Assembly: GCA_040751775.1 (NCBI GenBank)
Contig: JBFMGD010000007.1
Span: 1-64,000, forward strand
From: JBFMGD01 sp040751775
Lineage (GTDB): Bacteria > Bacillota > Dethiobacteria > DTU022
Direction of reading: 5' to 3'
Length of the DNA: 64,000 nt
The stretch's first letter is position 1; each line of letters opens with the position of its first letter. The notes beneath the pieces were generated by a model, which saw only the letters and a program-made list of their open reading frames with translations, was not told where the DNA came from and ran no database searches. The translations under genes and the position numbers were made by a program. Shown piece by piece: positions 39,301 to 48,379 of this stretch.

Positions 39301-41292
39301 CTATCCTTTCAGCATCTCTTCCGCCACCCTGACGATATTGTCCGCACTGAAGCCCATCTTCTCCATCAGCAGCTCTCCCGGCGCCGATTGGCCGAAACCG
39401 GCCATTCCGATCACTCTACCGCGCGGACCGGTAAAGCGTTCCCAGCCCATGGGCAGCGCCGCTTCAATAGCCAGCCGGTTTTCCACCGGCGCCGGCAGCA
39501 CCACTTCGCGGTAAGCCTGATCCTGCTCCAGGAACAGTTCCCAACTCGGCAGGCTGACCAGGCGGACACTGAGCCCCTTTGCTTCCAGCCTTTGCTGCGC
39601 CTCCAGGGCCGGGGAGACTTCCGATCCGCTGGCGATAAGGATTAAATCCAACCGCGCTGCTTTTTCCCGTTTGAGCACGTAACCGCCTTTCAACGCCTCC
39701 CTGCCTGTCCCGGCAAGCTGCGGCAGGTTCTGGCGCGACAGGATCAACGCCGTCGGGCCGCCGGTGCGGCGCAAGGCGTGCAGCCAGGCTGCCGCCGTTT
39801 CCCGGCCGTCGGCGGGACGCAAAACATGCAGGTTCGGGATTGAACGCAAGTTGGCCAGATGCTCGACCGGCTGGTGGGTGGGGCCGTCCTCACCTACGGC
39901 GATACTGTCATGGGTAAACACATAGATCACCGGCAGGCCCATTAAAGCGGCGAGCCGCACGGCCGGTTTCATATAGTCGAAAAAAACCAGGAAGGTGGAG
40001 CCGAAACAACGGAAGCCGCCGTGCAGGGTAATCCCCGCCAGCAGCGCCGCCATGGCGTGCTCGCGCACCCCGAAATTGATATTGTTGCCGGCGCGGTTTT
40101 CAGCCTGGAATTCACCTAAGCCTTTCAGGTATGTTTTAGTGGAAGCGTTCAGATCCGCGGAGCCGCCGATTAGGTTCGGCATATGCCGGGCCAGGACTTG
40201 CAGTACCTGGCCTGACGCGGCGCGGGTGGCTGCCGGTTTATCCGCAAACTGCCAGAGCGCGGCGTCTTCCGCCAGCTCCCGCGGCGGCTTGTCCGAATGC
40301 CAGGCTTCCCAGCGAGACACCTGGTCCGGGTGCTCTTTCCGGTATGCGGCAAAGAGGGTATCCCACCCGGCTTTTTGCCGGTTTAAGCCGGCCAGCAGCT
40401 CTTTGAAATGTGCCCTTACCTCGGCGGGCACATGAAAGTCGGGCTCCAGGGGCCAACCGAGGTGTTCCTTGGCCGTCCGGATCTCTGCCGCACCCAGGGG
40501 AGCGCCGTGAGTGTCCGCCTGGCCCTGCTTGTTGGGTGAACCGTAACCGATGATCGTGCGGACCATAATCAGGCTGGGCCGGTTCTCTTCCAACCGCGCC
40601 GCGGATATAGCCCGGGCCACCGCTTCCAGGTCATTGCCGTCGGCCACCGGCAGCACCTGCCAGCCGTATGCGGCAAACCGCTGCCCCACATCTTCCGTGA
40701 ATGTAATCGCCGTACTGCCGTCAATCGTGATCTGGTTGTCATCGTAGAGACAGATCAACTTGCCCAGCTTGAGGTGTCCGGCCAGGGAGGCGGCCTCGGC
40801 GGTCACTCCTTCCATCATGCAGCCGTCTCCGGCATAAACATATGTATAATGGTCCACTACGGGAAAACCGGGCCGGTTAAATTCGGCCGCCAGGCGTCTT
40901 TCCGCAATCGCCATCCCGACCGCGTTGGCAAATCCCTGGCCCAGCGGACCGGTGGTGGTCTCCACTCCGGCAGTATGGCCGTATTCCGGGTGCCCCGGAG
41001 TCTTGCTACCCCACTGCCGGAAATTTTGTATCTCCTCCAGGGAAAGGTCGTAACCGGTCAGGTGAAGCAGCGCGTAAAGCAGCATTGAACCGTGGCCGGC
41101 GGAGAGGATAAACCGGTCCCGGTCCGGCCAGCCCGGCTCAGTGGGACAGTGTTTTAAAAAACGGGTCCAAAGCGTATATGCCGCGGCCGCCCCGCCCATC
41201 GGCAGGCCGGGATGGCCCGAATTCGCTTTTTCGATCGCGTCCACCGCCAGAAAACGGATCGTATTAACGGCAAGCTCGTCAACTTTTAGCAT
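39301..41292 (-). CDS. tkt: Transketolase
   Basis: A 663-residue ThDP-dependent transketolase of the pentose phosphate pathway. Conserved segments are SGHPGLPMGGAAAAYTLWTRFL, GHGSMLLYALLHLTGYDL, the ThDP motif GDGCMMEGVTAEAASLAGHLKLGKLICLYDDN near residue 150, NFGVREHAMAALLAGI and THDSIAVGEDGPTHQPVEHLANLRSIPN. It is a full-length single polypeptide, not split into TktA/TktB halves as in many Clostridia. The ATG at 41292 follows AAAGGAG; seven further in-frame codons upstream are not needed. A terminator separates it from the upstream DUF3006 gene. Confidence 0.97.
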   Translation of the reverse strand: MLKVDELAVNTIRFLAVDAIEKANSGHPGLPMGGAAAAYTLWTRFLKHCPTEPGWPDRDRFILSAGHGSMLLYALLHLTGYDLSLEEIQNFRQWGSKTPGHPEYGHTAGVETTTGPLGQGFANAVGMAIAERRLAAEFNRPGFPVVDHYTYVYAGDGCMMEGVTAEAASLAGHLKLGKLICLYDDNQITIDGSTAITFTEDVGQRFAAYGWQVLPVADGNDLEAVARAISAARLEENRPSLIMVRTIIGYGSPNKQGQADTHGAPLGAAEIRTAKEHLGWPLEPDFHVPAEVRAHFKELLAGLNRQKAGWDTLFAAYRKEHPDQVSRWEAWHSDKPPRELAEDAALWQFADKPAATRAASGQVLQVLARHMPNLIGGSADLNASTKTYLKGLGEFQAENRAGNNINFGVREHAMAALLAGITLHGGFRCFGSTFLVFFDYMKPAVRLAALMGLPVIYVFTHDSIAVGEDGPTHQPVEHLANLRSIPNLHVLRPADGRETAAAWLHALRRTGGPTALILSRQNLPQLAGTGREALKGGYVLKREKAARLDLILIASGSEVSPALEAQQRLEAKGLSVRLVSLPSWELFLEQDQAYREVVLPAPVENRLAIEAALPMGWERFTGPRGRVIGMAGFGQSAPGELLMEKMGFSADNIVRVAEEMLKG

Positions 41293-41352
41293 AATTATTG
41301 CTTCTCCTTTCAAATCACAGCACGGTCCACTTCTCTTTTATTTTAAACAAAA

Positions 41353-41378
41353 ACCGCGGTGCTGAACAGCCCCGCGGT
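41353..41378 (-). terminator. Intrinsic terminator after the DUF3006/MBL pair
   Basis: ACCGCGG / CCGCGGT arms enclose GCTG-AA-CAGC, followed on the minus strand by TTTTTGTTT. It separates the DUF3006 gene from transketolase. Confidence 0.85.
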
Positions 41379-41404
41379 GAATATTTCTGCAACAGCTCTT
41401 CCTT

Positions 41405-41623
41405 CTAATCGGCCTGCTCTTGCAGTTTATGCAGCAGGCCTGTAATTTTCTCTCGTTGCCTCCCCGTCAACTGCCGGTCCACCCGGAAACTGAGCTCCAG
41501 GATGTCCCCTTCCACGGCCTCCGGAGGCAGCAGCTCTTGCGGAACGGGTACACTGATCCCGCTTTCGCCAAAAAGTAAGACCGCAACCGGCCCTTCAAAA
41601 CGATCGATCACAACCCGCATCAT
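41405..41623 (-). CDS. DUF3006 family small protein
   Basis: A 72-residue protein: VVIDRFEGPVAVLLFGESGISVPVPQELLPPEAVEGDILELSFRVD is the DUF3006 pattern, a small beta-barrel of unknown function. It follows the MBL-fold gene by 15 bp, the usual DUF3006 context in Bacillota. Confidence 0.88.
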   Translation of the reverse strand: MMRVVIDRFEGPVAVLLFGESGISVPVPQELLPPEAVEGDILELSFRVDRQLTGRQREKITGLLHKLQEQAD

Positions 41624-41638
41624 TAATCGGCGTCTCCT

Positions 41639-42541
41639 TTACGGCCGCCCCGTGTGGACGGTATAGGTATTCCCATCCGTAATCATCATGACGGTGCCGT
41701 GCTCAAAAGTACTGTAGATCAGCGCACCGGTTTCGGCTAAATATTGCACTGTTTCCTGATGCGGCACCCCGTATTGATTGTCACCGTAGCAGATCACCGC
41801 CACGGCGGGCTTAACCGCGTCCAAAAACAGAGAATCGCTGCTGGACCTGCTGCCATGATGCGCTACTTTTAAGACAGTGCTGCGGATGCGGCCTTCCCGC
41901 TCAAGTATGGCCCGTTCGGCGGCTTGCTCAACGTCGCCCGTCATCAGAAAACTGACCCGGCCGAAGGTGAGGCGAAGCACAACAGAGCAGTTGTTTAAGC
42001 CGTCATCCGGCTGCGGCGCAACGGGATGAAGCAGCGACAGCACGGCGCCGCCTCCCAGATCCCTGCTCAGGCCGGCCCGCGCCGTTGTGAAACGGATATT
42101 TTTTTCGTCAATCAACGCCAGGTATTTTTCAAAGGTCTGGGTGGTATGCGCGACTGCCGGGTCCATAACCTCGTCCACCGGCATCTTATCCAGGACCTCC
42201 AGCAGCCCCCCGATATGATCGTCGTGCGGGTGAGTGGAGACAACCAGGTCCAGCCGGTTCACACCGCATTGATGCAAATAACTCGCCAAATCGACCCCAG
42301 CGCCGCGCGGCCCCCCGTCAATGAGCACATTCTGCGCCGGGGCCTGTATCAGGATAGCGTCGCCCTGGCCCACATCAATGAAGTGCACAGCCAACTCACC
42401 GGCCGCGGGAGTAACAGCGCGGCCGGCCCACCAATCACTCAAGCCTGTTTGGCCGGCAAACAGGGTCAGCATGGTCAGAATAACGAGCAGTAATAAAACG
42501 CCGGTAACCTTAACCGGCAACCGTCTTTTCCGAGAAGCCAC
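41639..42541 (-). CDS. ComEC C-terminal-like MBL-fold hydrolase, membrane-anchored
   Basis: A 300-residue protein with one N-terminal membrane helix (residues 12-30) and a metallo-beta-lactamase domain. VHFIDVGQGDAILIQ, the metal motif STHPHDDHIGGLLEVL (HxHxDH) and MTGDVEQAAE with VAHHGSRSSS match the extracellular hydrolase part of ComEC/Rec2 and related stand-alone proteins. These are proposed nucleases or phosphodiesterases acting outside the membrane. No ComEC channel domain is present. It is followed by DUF3006. Confidence 0.9.
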   Translation of the reverse strand: MASRKRRLPVKVTGVLLLLVILTMLTLFAGQTGLSDWWAGRAVTPAAGELAVHFIDVGQGDAILIQAPAQNVLIDGGPRGAGVDLASYLHQCGVNRLDLVVSTHPHDDHIGGLLEVLDKMPVDEVMDPAVAHTTQTFEKYLALIDEKNIRFTTARAGLSRDLGGGAVLSLLHPVAPQPDDGLNNCSVVLRLTFGRVSFLMTGDVEQAAERAILEREGRIRSTVLKVAHHGSRSSSDSLFLDAVKPAVAVICYGDNQYGVPHQETVQYLAETGALIYSTFEHGTVMMITDGNTYTVHTGRP

Positions 42542-42729
42542 CGTCTTATCACAACCGTTTCCGCAGATCTACAATGATACCGCCCTGTTCGAGCGAAGTC
42601 TATGGGCTCTGTATAGTATATGTTCCAGTACCAGGACGTCTACATAAAACCACTATTCTACATATTCAATAATAGTCCCTTTTTTAGAGATTCTTTACGG
42701 TTTGCTACATTTTCCTTCCGGTACATAAA

Positions 42730-42756
42730 AAATAAAGGCTATTTGAGCCTTTATTT
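42730..42756 (-). terminator. Terminator after tRNA-Val
   Basis: AAATAAAGGCT / AGCCTTTATTT 11-bp arms with a 5-nt loop, directly 3' of tRNA-Val on the minus strand. Confidence 0.75.
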
Positions 42757-42760
42757 TCTA

Positions 42761-42835
42761 TGGTGGGGACGAGAGGATTTGAACCTCCGACCTCTTGAAT
42801 GTGAGTCAAGCGCTCTCCCCCTGAGCCACGTCCCC
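42761..42835 (-). tRNA. tRNA-Val (anticodon CAC)
   Basis: The minus strand folds as a cloverleaf: acceptor GGGGACG pairing with CGTCCCC, anticodon stem CTTGA/TCAAG around CTCACAT (anticodon CAC), T-arm GGAGGTTCAAATCCTCT, and an encoded CCA. Confidence 0.95.
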
Positions 42836-43092
42836 GTATTGATTTGCTCTAATTAATATAAACAATTAGGCACCCGATGTCAACCCAACCGGAGGAGATG
42901 AAACCAACCGTTTATTATAACCGCTTTTATTCCAGTGGCCTGGGGATCCGAACAGAGCACCGCTCGATCAAAATTAAGCATACCCTAAGCGCCGCTGGAA
43001 ATATACAAAACGCCAAGAAGGAAGGAACACTAATATTACTGTTGAAATAGATGTCATGATCCTGTAACGCCGGTTTTTTAGGAGGAATTATT

Positions 43093-43941
43093 CTGATTAT
43101 CAGCGCCAGCCGCCGGACGGATATACCGGCTTTTTACGCTCGCTGGTTCATGGAGCGAGTCAGGGACGGTTACTGTGAAACGGTAAACCCGTTTAACCCG
43201 CTGCAGCGCGGCAGGGTATCCCTCTTGCCGGAAGACGTTGCTGTGATCGTCTTCTGGAGTAAAGATCCCCGGCCGCTGCTGCCCTATCTTAAAGAGCTGG
43301 AGGCGGCAGGGTACCACTTCTGCTTTCAGTTCACCTTAACCGGTTACGGGCCGCGGCTGGAGAAATACGGCCCTACACTGGAAACAGCGGTACGCACTTT
43401 CCAAAACATGGCGGAGCTGCTGGGACCGGACCGGATGGCGTGGCGTTACGATCCGATCCTCTTCAGCGATCACACAGGCTTATGCTACCATCAGGCACAA
43501 TTTTCACGTTTGGCCGAACTGCTGCGCGGCTGCACCGGCCGGGTTACGATCAGCTTTTTCGATGATTACCGCGGGGCGCTGGCCTCGCTGACGCGCGGCG
43601 GCATCCGGGCGCTGCCAAACCCGGCGGGGCAGGAACTGGCCGGTTTGGCAGAGCACCTGGCCTGCAGCGCCCGGAAAAACAACCTTGAAATCTACAGCTG
43701 TGCCGAGAAACCGAACCTTAAGCCATTCGGGATTAACCCCGGGCGCTGTATTGACCCCGCTTGGCTGGGGAGATTGTTCAATATCAACCTCCCCGCGAGG
43801 AAGGATAAGGGACAGCGCCCCCTGTGCGGTTGTGCGCCCAGTAAAGATATCGGCAGGTACGGCACCTGTCGGCACGGCTGCCTCTACTGCTACGCCGGCA
43901 AATCAGCTTGGCGCCGTCTCACTCGATCAGCTCACCGTTAG
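43093..43941 (+). CDS. DUF1848 family protein, probable CTG start
   Basis: A 282-residue DUF1848 protein, a family of unknown function with a TIM-barrel-like core and C-terminal cysteines (CGCAPSKDIGRYGTCRHGCLYCYA) resembling a radical-SAM-like or iron-sulfur site. FWSKDPRPLLPYL, FQFTLTGYG and RYDPILF are conserved. The N-terminus IISASRRTDIPAFYARWFMERV precedes the first ATG (43150), so the gene must start earlier. The only codon at the right place, 7 bp after GGAGG (43081-43085), is CTG at 43093, which gives the family's standard M-I-I-S-A-S-R-R beginning. A CTG start is rare. Its 3' end overlaps a decayed reading frame on the other strand. Confidence 0.85.
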   Translation: MIISASRRTDIPAFYARWFMERVRDGYCETVNPFNPLQRGRVSLLPEDVAVIVFWSKDPRPLLPYLKELEAAGYHFCFQFTLTGYGPRLEKYGPTLETAVRTFQNMAELLGPDRMAWRYDPILFSDHTGLCYHQAQFSRLAELLRGCTGRVTISFFDDYRGALASLTRGGIRALPNPAGQELAGLAEHLACSARKNNLEIYSCAEKPNLKPFGINPGRCIDPAWLGRLFNINLPARKDKGQRPLCGCAPSKDIGRYGTCRHGCLYCYAGKSAWRRLTRSAHR

Positions 43942-44480
43942 CAAACGTGCCGCTTAACACTGTGCCGCCGGCAAGCAAGAGAGTGCCGCATTTATCTTGA
44001 TCGTTGAAAGTGAAGCAAAGAACACCGTCCCCGAAGGATAAAACGCGGTAGCCGCCCTCCCCATCTCTGGTTACAGCCGCTTTTTCACCGATCTAGGCAT
44101 CAAAGTTTGCCGGCGCGCAGCTGAAACGGCCATCCTTGACCGCTTCCATAACCGTACGGCCGCCGCCCATGTAGACACCGTTCCCAAACGTGAAGTAGTA
44201 CTGCAGCGGCTGATAAGCCCGGGTTTCCGTTCGTACCGCTTCACCGGTTTCCGAAACAGAGCCGCACAATACAATAAAATGAGGTTTTTATTCTTCCCGG
44301 GCGATAGTCAGCGAACCGTTTTCCCCAGCAACTTCCGCAGAAGCTTCTTTGCCTCGTTGGCGTTGCTGTACTCGAAAATCAACTTAATTTTTTCGCTGGC
44401 GGTTTTGATGTACATCTCATCCTTGTTCTGAAAGTTATTCTCATCATCATTAATGCCGCGCCTTTTGCGACATCATTTAC
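43919..44480 (-). pseudogene. Decayed reading frames of unknown family
   Basis: Two minus-strand pieces can be read. One, about 44272 to 43919, gives VSETGEAVRTETRAYQPLQYYFTFGNGVYM and ends ...FANGELIE at TGA, but is broken by a TAG (GCC-TAG-ATC) after ANFDA. Upstream of it a 35-residue piece MYIKTASEKIKLIFEY ... LLGKTVR ends in TGA, while a shifted frame continues AEVAGENGSLTIAREE. No product is recognised. The stops and shifts suggest a former one- or two-gene locus. No other gene lies in the 600 bp between DUF1848 and the ABC permease. Confidence 0.45.
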
Positions 44481-44543
44481 ACTCCTTCTCGTCGATTAGC
44501 GCAGAGCTGTGGTTACTCTCCTTGGCCGTTCACCTCGATTCAA

Positions 44544-45224
44544 TTAGAATTCCTTGTTTATATAAATTCGTGCTGATATCAATATAGAAACAAACAGTAT
44601 AACCAAAATCAGCAGTATAAATCCCGCTCTCAACAGTGTCTCGGATTGGTTGGCAATGAAACCTTGCAGCTGTTTAACCGGGGCATATTCCCGGTTTTTA
44701 TAGATAGCCTCCGCCAGTATATTGCCGCCGAAAAAGAATACAAAAAATAAAATGAAGTTGATCATTCTTGAATTGACATAGCCCCACTTAAAGAATACCG
44801 GCAGATAGACACTATTCATCAAGGTGACGGCAAAGAACGCCCCAATCATGCCCTCCCAACTGAGGGGATATACCTGTACCGGTAATTGCGCCAAATTGAT
44901 CAACCCGGTGACGATCAGGTAATAGACAATGCCGATGATAAAAAACATATACACCGAGAGGTACCTGGCCGCGACTATCTCGATCCTGTTAACCGGCATA
45001 CTGTTAAAAACAACATCCACCTTACTCTTGTCTGCATAAGCGCAGGCGTTTCCAATGAGCATATAGGTCACCGCAATCATGGCCGCGGTAAATATGGCCG
45101 TACCGGCCAAGAGGCCCGGGGTGGCGATATTTTGAAAGATTAGCAGCATCACGGCAATATAGATACCGCTCAGCAGGATGCTTTTCCTCATGACAAGCAG
45201 ATCTTGCAAAACTATGCTAAACAT
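44544..45224 (-). CDS. ABC-2 family permease
   Basis: A 226-residue protein with six membrane helices (for example residues 14-30, 35-58, 92-112, 122-145, 155-175, 198-218) typical of ABC-2 transporters, with the conserved cytoplasmic SKVDVVFNSMPVNRIEIVAARYLS loop after helix 2. It overlaps the ATPase gene by 8 bp and is the last member of a GntR-ATPase-permease unit, similar to YtrABC- or Pmt-type exporters that respond to cell-wall stress or peptides. Substrate unknown. Confidence 0.85.
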   Translation of the reverse strand: MFSIVLQDLLVMRKSILLSGIYIAVMLLIFQNIATPGLLAGTAIFTAAMIAVTYMLIGNACAYADKSKVDVVFNSMPVNRIEIVAARYLSVYMFFIIGIVYYLIVTGLINLAQLPVQVYPLSWEGMIGAFFAVTLMNSVYLPVFFKWGYVNSRMINFILFFVFFFGGNILAEAIYKNREYAPVKQLQGFIANQSETLLRAGFILLILVILFVSILISARIYINKEF

Positions 45225-46083
45225 TTTGCGGCCTCCTTGTGAAGTAGAGCATAATCTCTTCCAGGGAAGGTTTTTCTATAACAACGCTGTCCCTGAACAG
45301 TCGCTTCACCGCTTCCTTGTTCTTGATCAACCCTTCAAACCCGAACCTGTTTTCCCTCACCCCGACCAGGTGGTCCTTGAAATCAGTGTTAAGCAGTTCC
45401 CTGGCCCCTTTTACCAGGCCGAAATTATCAAGAATATCGTCTTTGGCGGCTGTAAACTCAATCCTGCCGTTATTGATAAATGTTATATAATCGGCTGTTC
45501 TATCCAGGTCCGAAGTGATATGAGTTGAGAAAAAAACGCCCTTCTCCTCATCCTGCATGGTATCGGAGAGAATCTCCAGCAACTCGCTGCGGATAACCGG
45601 GTCCAGGCCGGAAGTCGGCTCATCCATGATCAGAAGTTCGGCATGGTGCGACAGGGCTATTGCCAGAGAAAATTTCATTTTCATGCCCTTGGATAGCTCT
45701 TTGATTTTCTTGCGCGCGGGCAGGGCGAAGTCATGCAGGTATTTTTCGAAAGCACTGTCATCCCAGTTATCGTAAAAAGGCGTAATGATTCTTTTCATTT
45801 CGCTAATGGTAAGTTCTTCACAATAATAATTCTCATCGTAAACAAATCCGATCCTGTTCTTGATCTCTTTTTCATGCCTGATATGATCCAGCCCGAAAAC
45901 CGAAATTGATCCGCTGTCTTTTTTTAATAAATTCATGATCATTTTAATAGTAGTACTTTTCCCCGAGCCGTTCGGACCGATAAAACCCATGATGTAGCCC
46001 CGTTCCAGGGAAAAACTTACATCTTCCAGGGTGAAATCTTTAAATACTTTTTTCAGGTTGCGCACTTCCAGGATGAGAGACAT
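45217..46083 (-). CDS. ABC transporter ATPase
   Basis: A 288-residue ATPase with Walker A GPNGSGKSTT near residue 36, Q-loop-like GFVYDENYY, the ABC signature LSKGMKMKFSLAIAL, Walker B LLIMDEPTSGLDP and switch His in FFSTHITSDLDRTADY. It lacks nothing essential. The extra C-terminal part (residues 225-288) is typical of YtrB/PmtA-type proteins. It is coupled to the permease and lies 2 bp downstream of the GntR gene. Confidence 0.92.
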   Translation of the reverse strand: MSLILEVRNLKKVFKDFTLEDVSFSLERGYIMGFIGPNGSGKSTTIKMIMNLLKKDSGSISVFGLDHIRHEKEIKNRIGFVYDENYYCEELTISEMKRIITPFYDNWDDSAFEKYLHDFALPARKKIKELSKGMKMKFSLAIALSHHAELLIMDEPTSGLDPVIRSELLEILSDTMQDEEKGVFFSTHITSDLDRTADYITFINNGRIEFTAAKDDILDNFGLVKGARELLNTDFKDHLVGVRENRFGFEGLIKNKEAVKRLFRDSVVIEKPSLEEIMLYFTRRPQNV

Positions 46084-46085
46084 GA

Positions 46086-46460
46086 TTAAACCTCCTCGTA
46101 CAATATCTTCAGCATGCTGCGCATGTCATCATAGCCCAGTTCAATTGACTTGGCCGCATCAACAGCTTCGCTTAGTTTTTCTTCCACTATTTTTAAACGC
46201 ATCTCCCGGAACAGTTCTTTATCCTGCGCCGCGATAAAAGTTCCTTTCCCGGGAACCGTGACAATGTAACTCTCTCTTTCAAGCTCTTCGTAAGCCCTCT
46301 TGGTGGTAATTACGCTGATCTGCAACTCCCTGGCCAGCGTCCTGATGGAAGGCAACAGCTCACCTTCAGCGACATCGCCCCGTATAATCATGTTCTTAAA
46401 CTGTTTTACTATTTGCCTGTAAATCGGGTCATCGGAAGTATTGGCAATAATTATATCCAC
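46086..46460 (-). CDS. GntR-family (YtrA-type) repressor
   Basis: A 124-residue regulator with an N-terminal winged helix: PIYRQIVKQFKNMIIRGDVAEGELLPSIRTLARELQISVITTKRAYEELERESYIVTVPGKGTFIA. A short C-terminal helical dimerisation arm identifies the YtrA subfamily, which normally represses its own ABC operon. The ATG at 46460 is 33 bp from the palindrome described next. Confidence 0.92.
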   Translation of the reverse strand: MDIIIANTSDDPIYRQIVKQFKNMIIRGDVAEGELLPSIRTLARELQISVITTKRAYEELERESYIVTVPGKGTFIAAQDKELFREMRLKIVEEKLSEAVDAAKSIELGYDDMRSMLKILYEEV

Positions 46461-46492
46461 ATAAACACCTCAACTTCTCCTGATAATAATAT

Positions 46493-46532
46493 TGTGCATA
46501 TACATTATGCACACTATAGACACTTTTGTCAA
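46493..46532 (-). promoter_or_regulatory. Promoter and operator of the GntR-ABC operon
   Basis: TTGACA (46532-46527) and CATAAT (46509-46504) are separated by 17 bp. The -10 element lies within a palindrome TGTGCATA-N5-TATGCACA (46493-46513), a plausible GntR/YtrA site. Binding would block the promoter, implying autorepression (inference). Confidence 0.65.
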
Positions 46533-46837
46533 CACTGTATTCAGCGATAAATTCAACCTGTTTTAATCATAGACTATGAAGCGTTGACCGTCGATTACCG
46601 AATCCACTACTTCGTTACCCCGATCGGGAAGCAGGCATGCATATACATCACATTTTCCTTACTTTGACACTTCATTCCTTAAGAACCCTGATCATTGCCG
46701 GCCTGAGGTTATAGGCAATCCTGATAACCCGGCCGGGCTTTATTACTAATCGATATTTCAAGTCAAAAATTTTTTTATATATAATCACGGTATATAATCA
46801 CACAAAATACTCTAAAACTTAACCGAGGAGGGCATGT
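46533..46837. other. Intergenic region upstream of yedE
   Basis: No gene seen. Two TATAAT-like elements occur near 46782 and 46793 in an AT-rich run, the likely yedE promoter area, with no clear -35. Confidence 0.4.
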
Positions 46838-47923
46838 ATGCGAGACAAACTATGGATTGTAGTGGCAGGAGCCGTGGTCGGGTTGTTGGCCGTAGTGCTG
46901 GTGGCTAACGGTAACCCCGCCAACATGGGTTTTTGTATCGCCTGTTTTGTGCGGGATATCGCCGGCGGGCTAGGGCTGCACCGGGCCGGAGTGGTGCAGT
47001 ATTTACGGCCGGAAATAATGGGACTGGTCCTGGGCGCCTTCGTGGTATCCCTGATTACCGGGGATTTTAAAGCCACCGCCGGATCCAGCCCGGTGCTGCG
47101 CTTCATCCTGGGGATGCTGATGATGTCCGGGGCCCTGATTTTCCTGGGATGCCCGTTGCGTATGCTCCTACGGCTGGCCGGGGGTGACTGGAACGCCCTG
47201 GCGGCTCTGCCCGGCTATGTGCTGGGAGTTTGGGCAGGCACCCTGTTTTTAAAGAAAGGATTCACCCTGGGGCGGAGCCAGGCCCAACCGGCTCTGAATG
47301 GTTACGCCGCTCCATTTCTGGCCCTGTTCCTGCTGGCATTATTGGTCACCGTCCCCGCTTTCATTTTCTTCAGCGCCGAGGGCCCCGGTTCAATGTACGC
47401 TCCCCTGATCGTCGCTCTGGGGGCCGGCCTGCTGGTAGGCATCTTGGCCCAGCGGACCCGCCTCTGCACTATGGGTGCTATTCGGGACTTGATCTTGTTT
47501 AAAGACTACCACCTTTTCCTCGGATTTGCCGCTATTTTCGTGGTAGCCCTGATCGGAAATCTAATTACCGGGATGTTCAACCCTGGCTTTGCAGGAATGC
47601 CGGTAGCCCACACCGACGGCCTGTGGAACTTTCTCGGGATGACCGTGGTCGGCCTGGCTGCTGTCCTGGCGGGCGGGTGCCCGCTGCGCCAGTTGATCTT
47701 AAGCGGTGAAGGCCAGGGCGACGCTCTGCTGACTGTCTTTGGGATGATCGCCGGGGCCGCTTTCATGCATAATTTCGGCCTGGCCGCCAGCCCTGCCGGT
47801 GTCGCTCCCACCGGCCAGTGGACTACTGTGATCGCCCTGGCCCTGCTGATAATCATCGGCACCGGTGTGATCACTGCCCGGAAAACAAAGCCTTCCCAAC
47901 CGGGTGCCGGCCTCCAGGCCTGA
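46838..47923 (+). CDS. yedE: YedE-family putative selenium transporter
   Basis: A 361-residue membrane protein with about ten helices in two YeeE/YedE halves. Conserved Cys motifs are GFCIACFVRDI near residue 32, GCPLRMLL near residue 105, RLCTMGAIRDLILF near residue 208 and GGCPLRQLILSGEGQGDA near residue 280. YedE is associated genomically with selenium utilisation and proposed to import a selenium species. YedF and a SelA fragment follow on the same strand. GGAGGG precedes the ATG. Confidence 0.93.
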   Translation: MRDKLWIVVAGAVVGLLAVVLVANGNPANMGFCIACFVRDIAGGLGLHRAGVVQYLRPEIMGLVLGAFVVSLITGDFKATAGSSPVLRFILGMLMMSGALIFLGCPLRMLLRLAGGDWNALAALPGYVLGVWAGTLFLKKGFTLGRSQAQPALNGYAAPFLALFLLALLVTVPAFIFFSAEGPGSMYAPLIVALGAGLLVGILAQRTRLCTMGAIRDLILFKDYHLFLGFAAIFVVALIGNLITGMFNPGFAGMPVAHTDGLWNFLGMTVVGLAAVLAGGCPLRQLILSGEGQGDALLTVFGMIAGAAFMHNFGLAASPAGVAPTGQWTTVIALALLIIIGTGVITARKTKPSQPGAGLQA

Positions 47924-48017
47924 CCGGTTGCGTAAAAAAGGCGTCAGACACCGGTCTTCACCGGTTGACTATTGCCGTTGATCGGCTAAAATAATACAGA
48001 ACAAGGAGGCCTTTCAT

Positions 48018-48236
48018 TTGTCTCGCGTAGTGGATTGCAGGGGGCTCGCCTGCCCCGAACCGGTCTTGTTGGCCCGGCAGGCTTTGCAGGAGGCGGGCGG
48101 CGGCAGCGTTATGGTCCTGGTCAGCAGCAGCGTGGCCCGGGACAACGTCACCCGCGCCGCCAGGCAGATGGGTTGGACATCCGCCGTGGAAGAAGACGGG
48201 GTAGGATTTCGGCTGAAATTGGAGAGAATTAACTGA
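48018..48236 (+). CDS. yedF: YedF/TusA-type sulfur-transfer protein
   Basis: A 72-residue SirA/TusA-fold protein with the active Cys in VDCRGLACPEPVLLARQAL and the C-terminal GVGFRLKLER strand. It corresponds to the N-terminal domain of YedF; the second domain of longer YedF proteins is missing. In selenium loci it probably carries or delivers selenium or sulfur to SelD (inference). TTG at 48018 follows AAGGAGG. Confidence 0.88.
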   Translation: MSRVVDCRGLACPEPVLLARQALQEAGGGSVMVLVSSSVARDNVTRAARQMGWTSAVEEDGVGFRLKLERIN

Positions 48237-48262
48237 AGATCGCCATATCACGCCGGGCTGGG

Positions 48263-48295
48263 GCCTCAGCATCGAGATCTCAGCCCCTTTTCAAA
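48263..48295 (+). terminator. Hairpin after yedF
   Basis: GGGGC / GCCCC arms with an inner CTC / GAG pairing, followed by TTTTC. It probably ends the yedE-yedF message before the selA remnant. Confidence 0.5.
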
Positions 48296-48358
48296 TGATA
48301 AGGAGCAGCCATGGCCGTTTATGATTAACTCACCTTTCCGATTACCTACTTTTTGCAT

Positions 48359-48378
48359 AAGGATATAGATATATCCTT
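48359..48378. promoter_or_regulatory. Palindrome just upstream of the selA remnant
   Basis: Perfect 9-bp arms AAGGATATA / TATATCCTT around GA, directly before the ATG at 48380. Operator-like, protein unknown. Confidence 0.35.
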
Positions 48379-48379
48379 G

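Noticed and set aside
42620..42856. 78-codon plus-strand open frame
   Set aside because: GREDLNLRPLECESSALPLSH is the translated antisense of tRNA-Val, not a protein.
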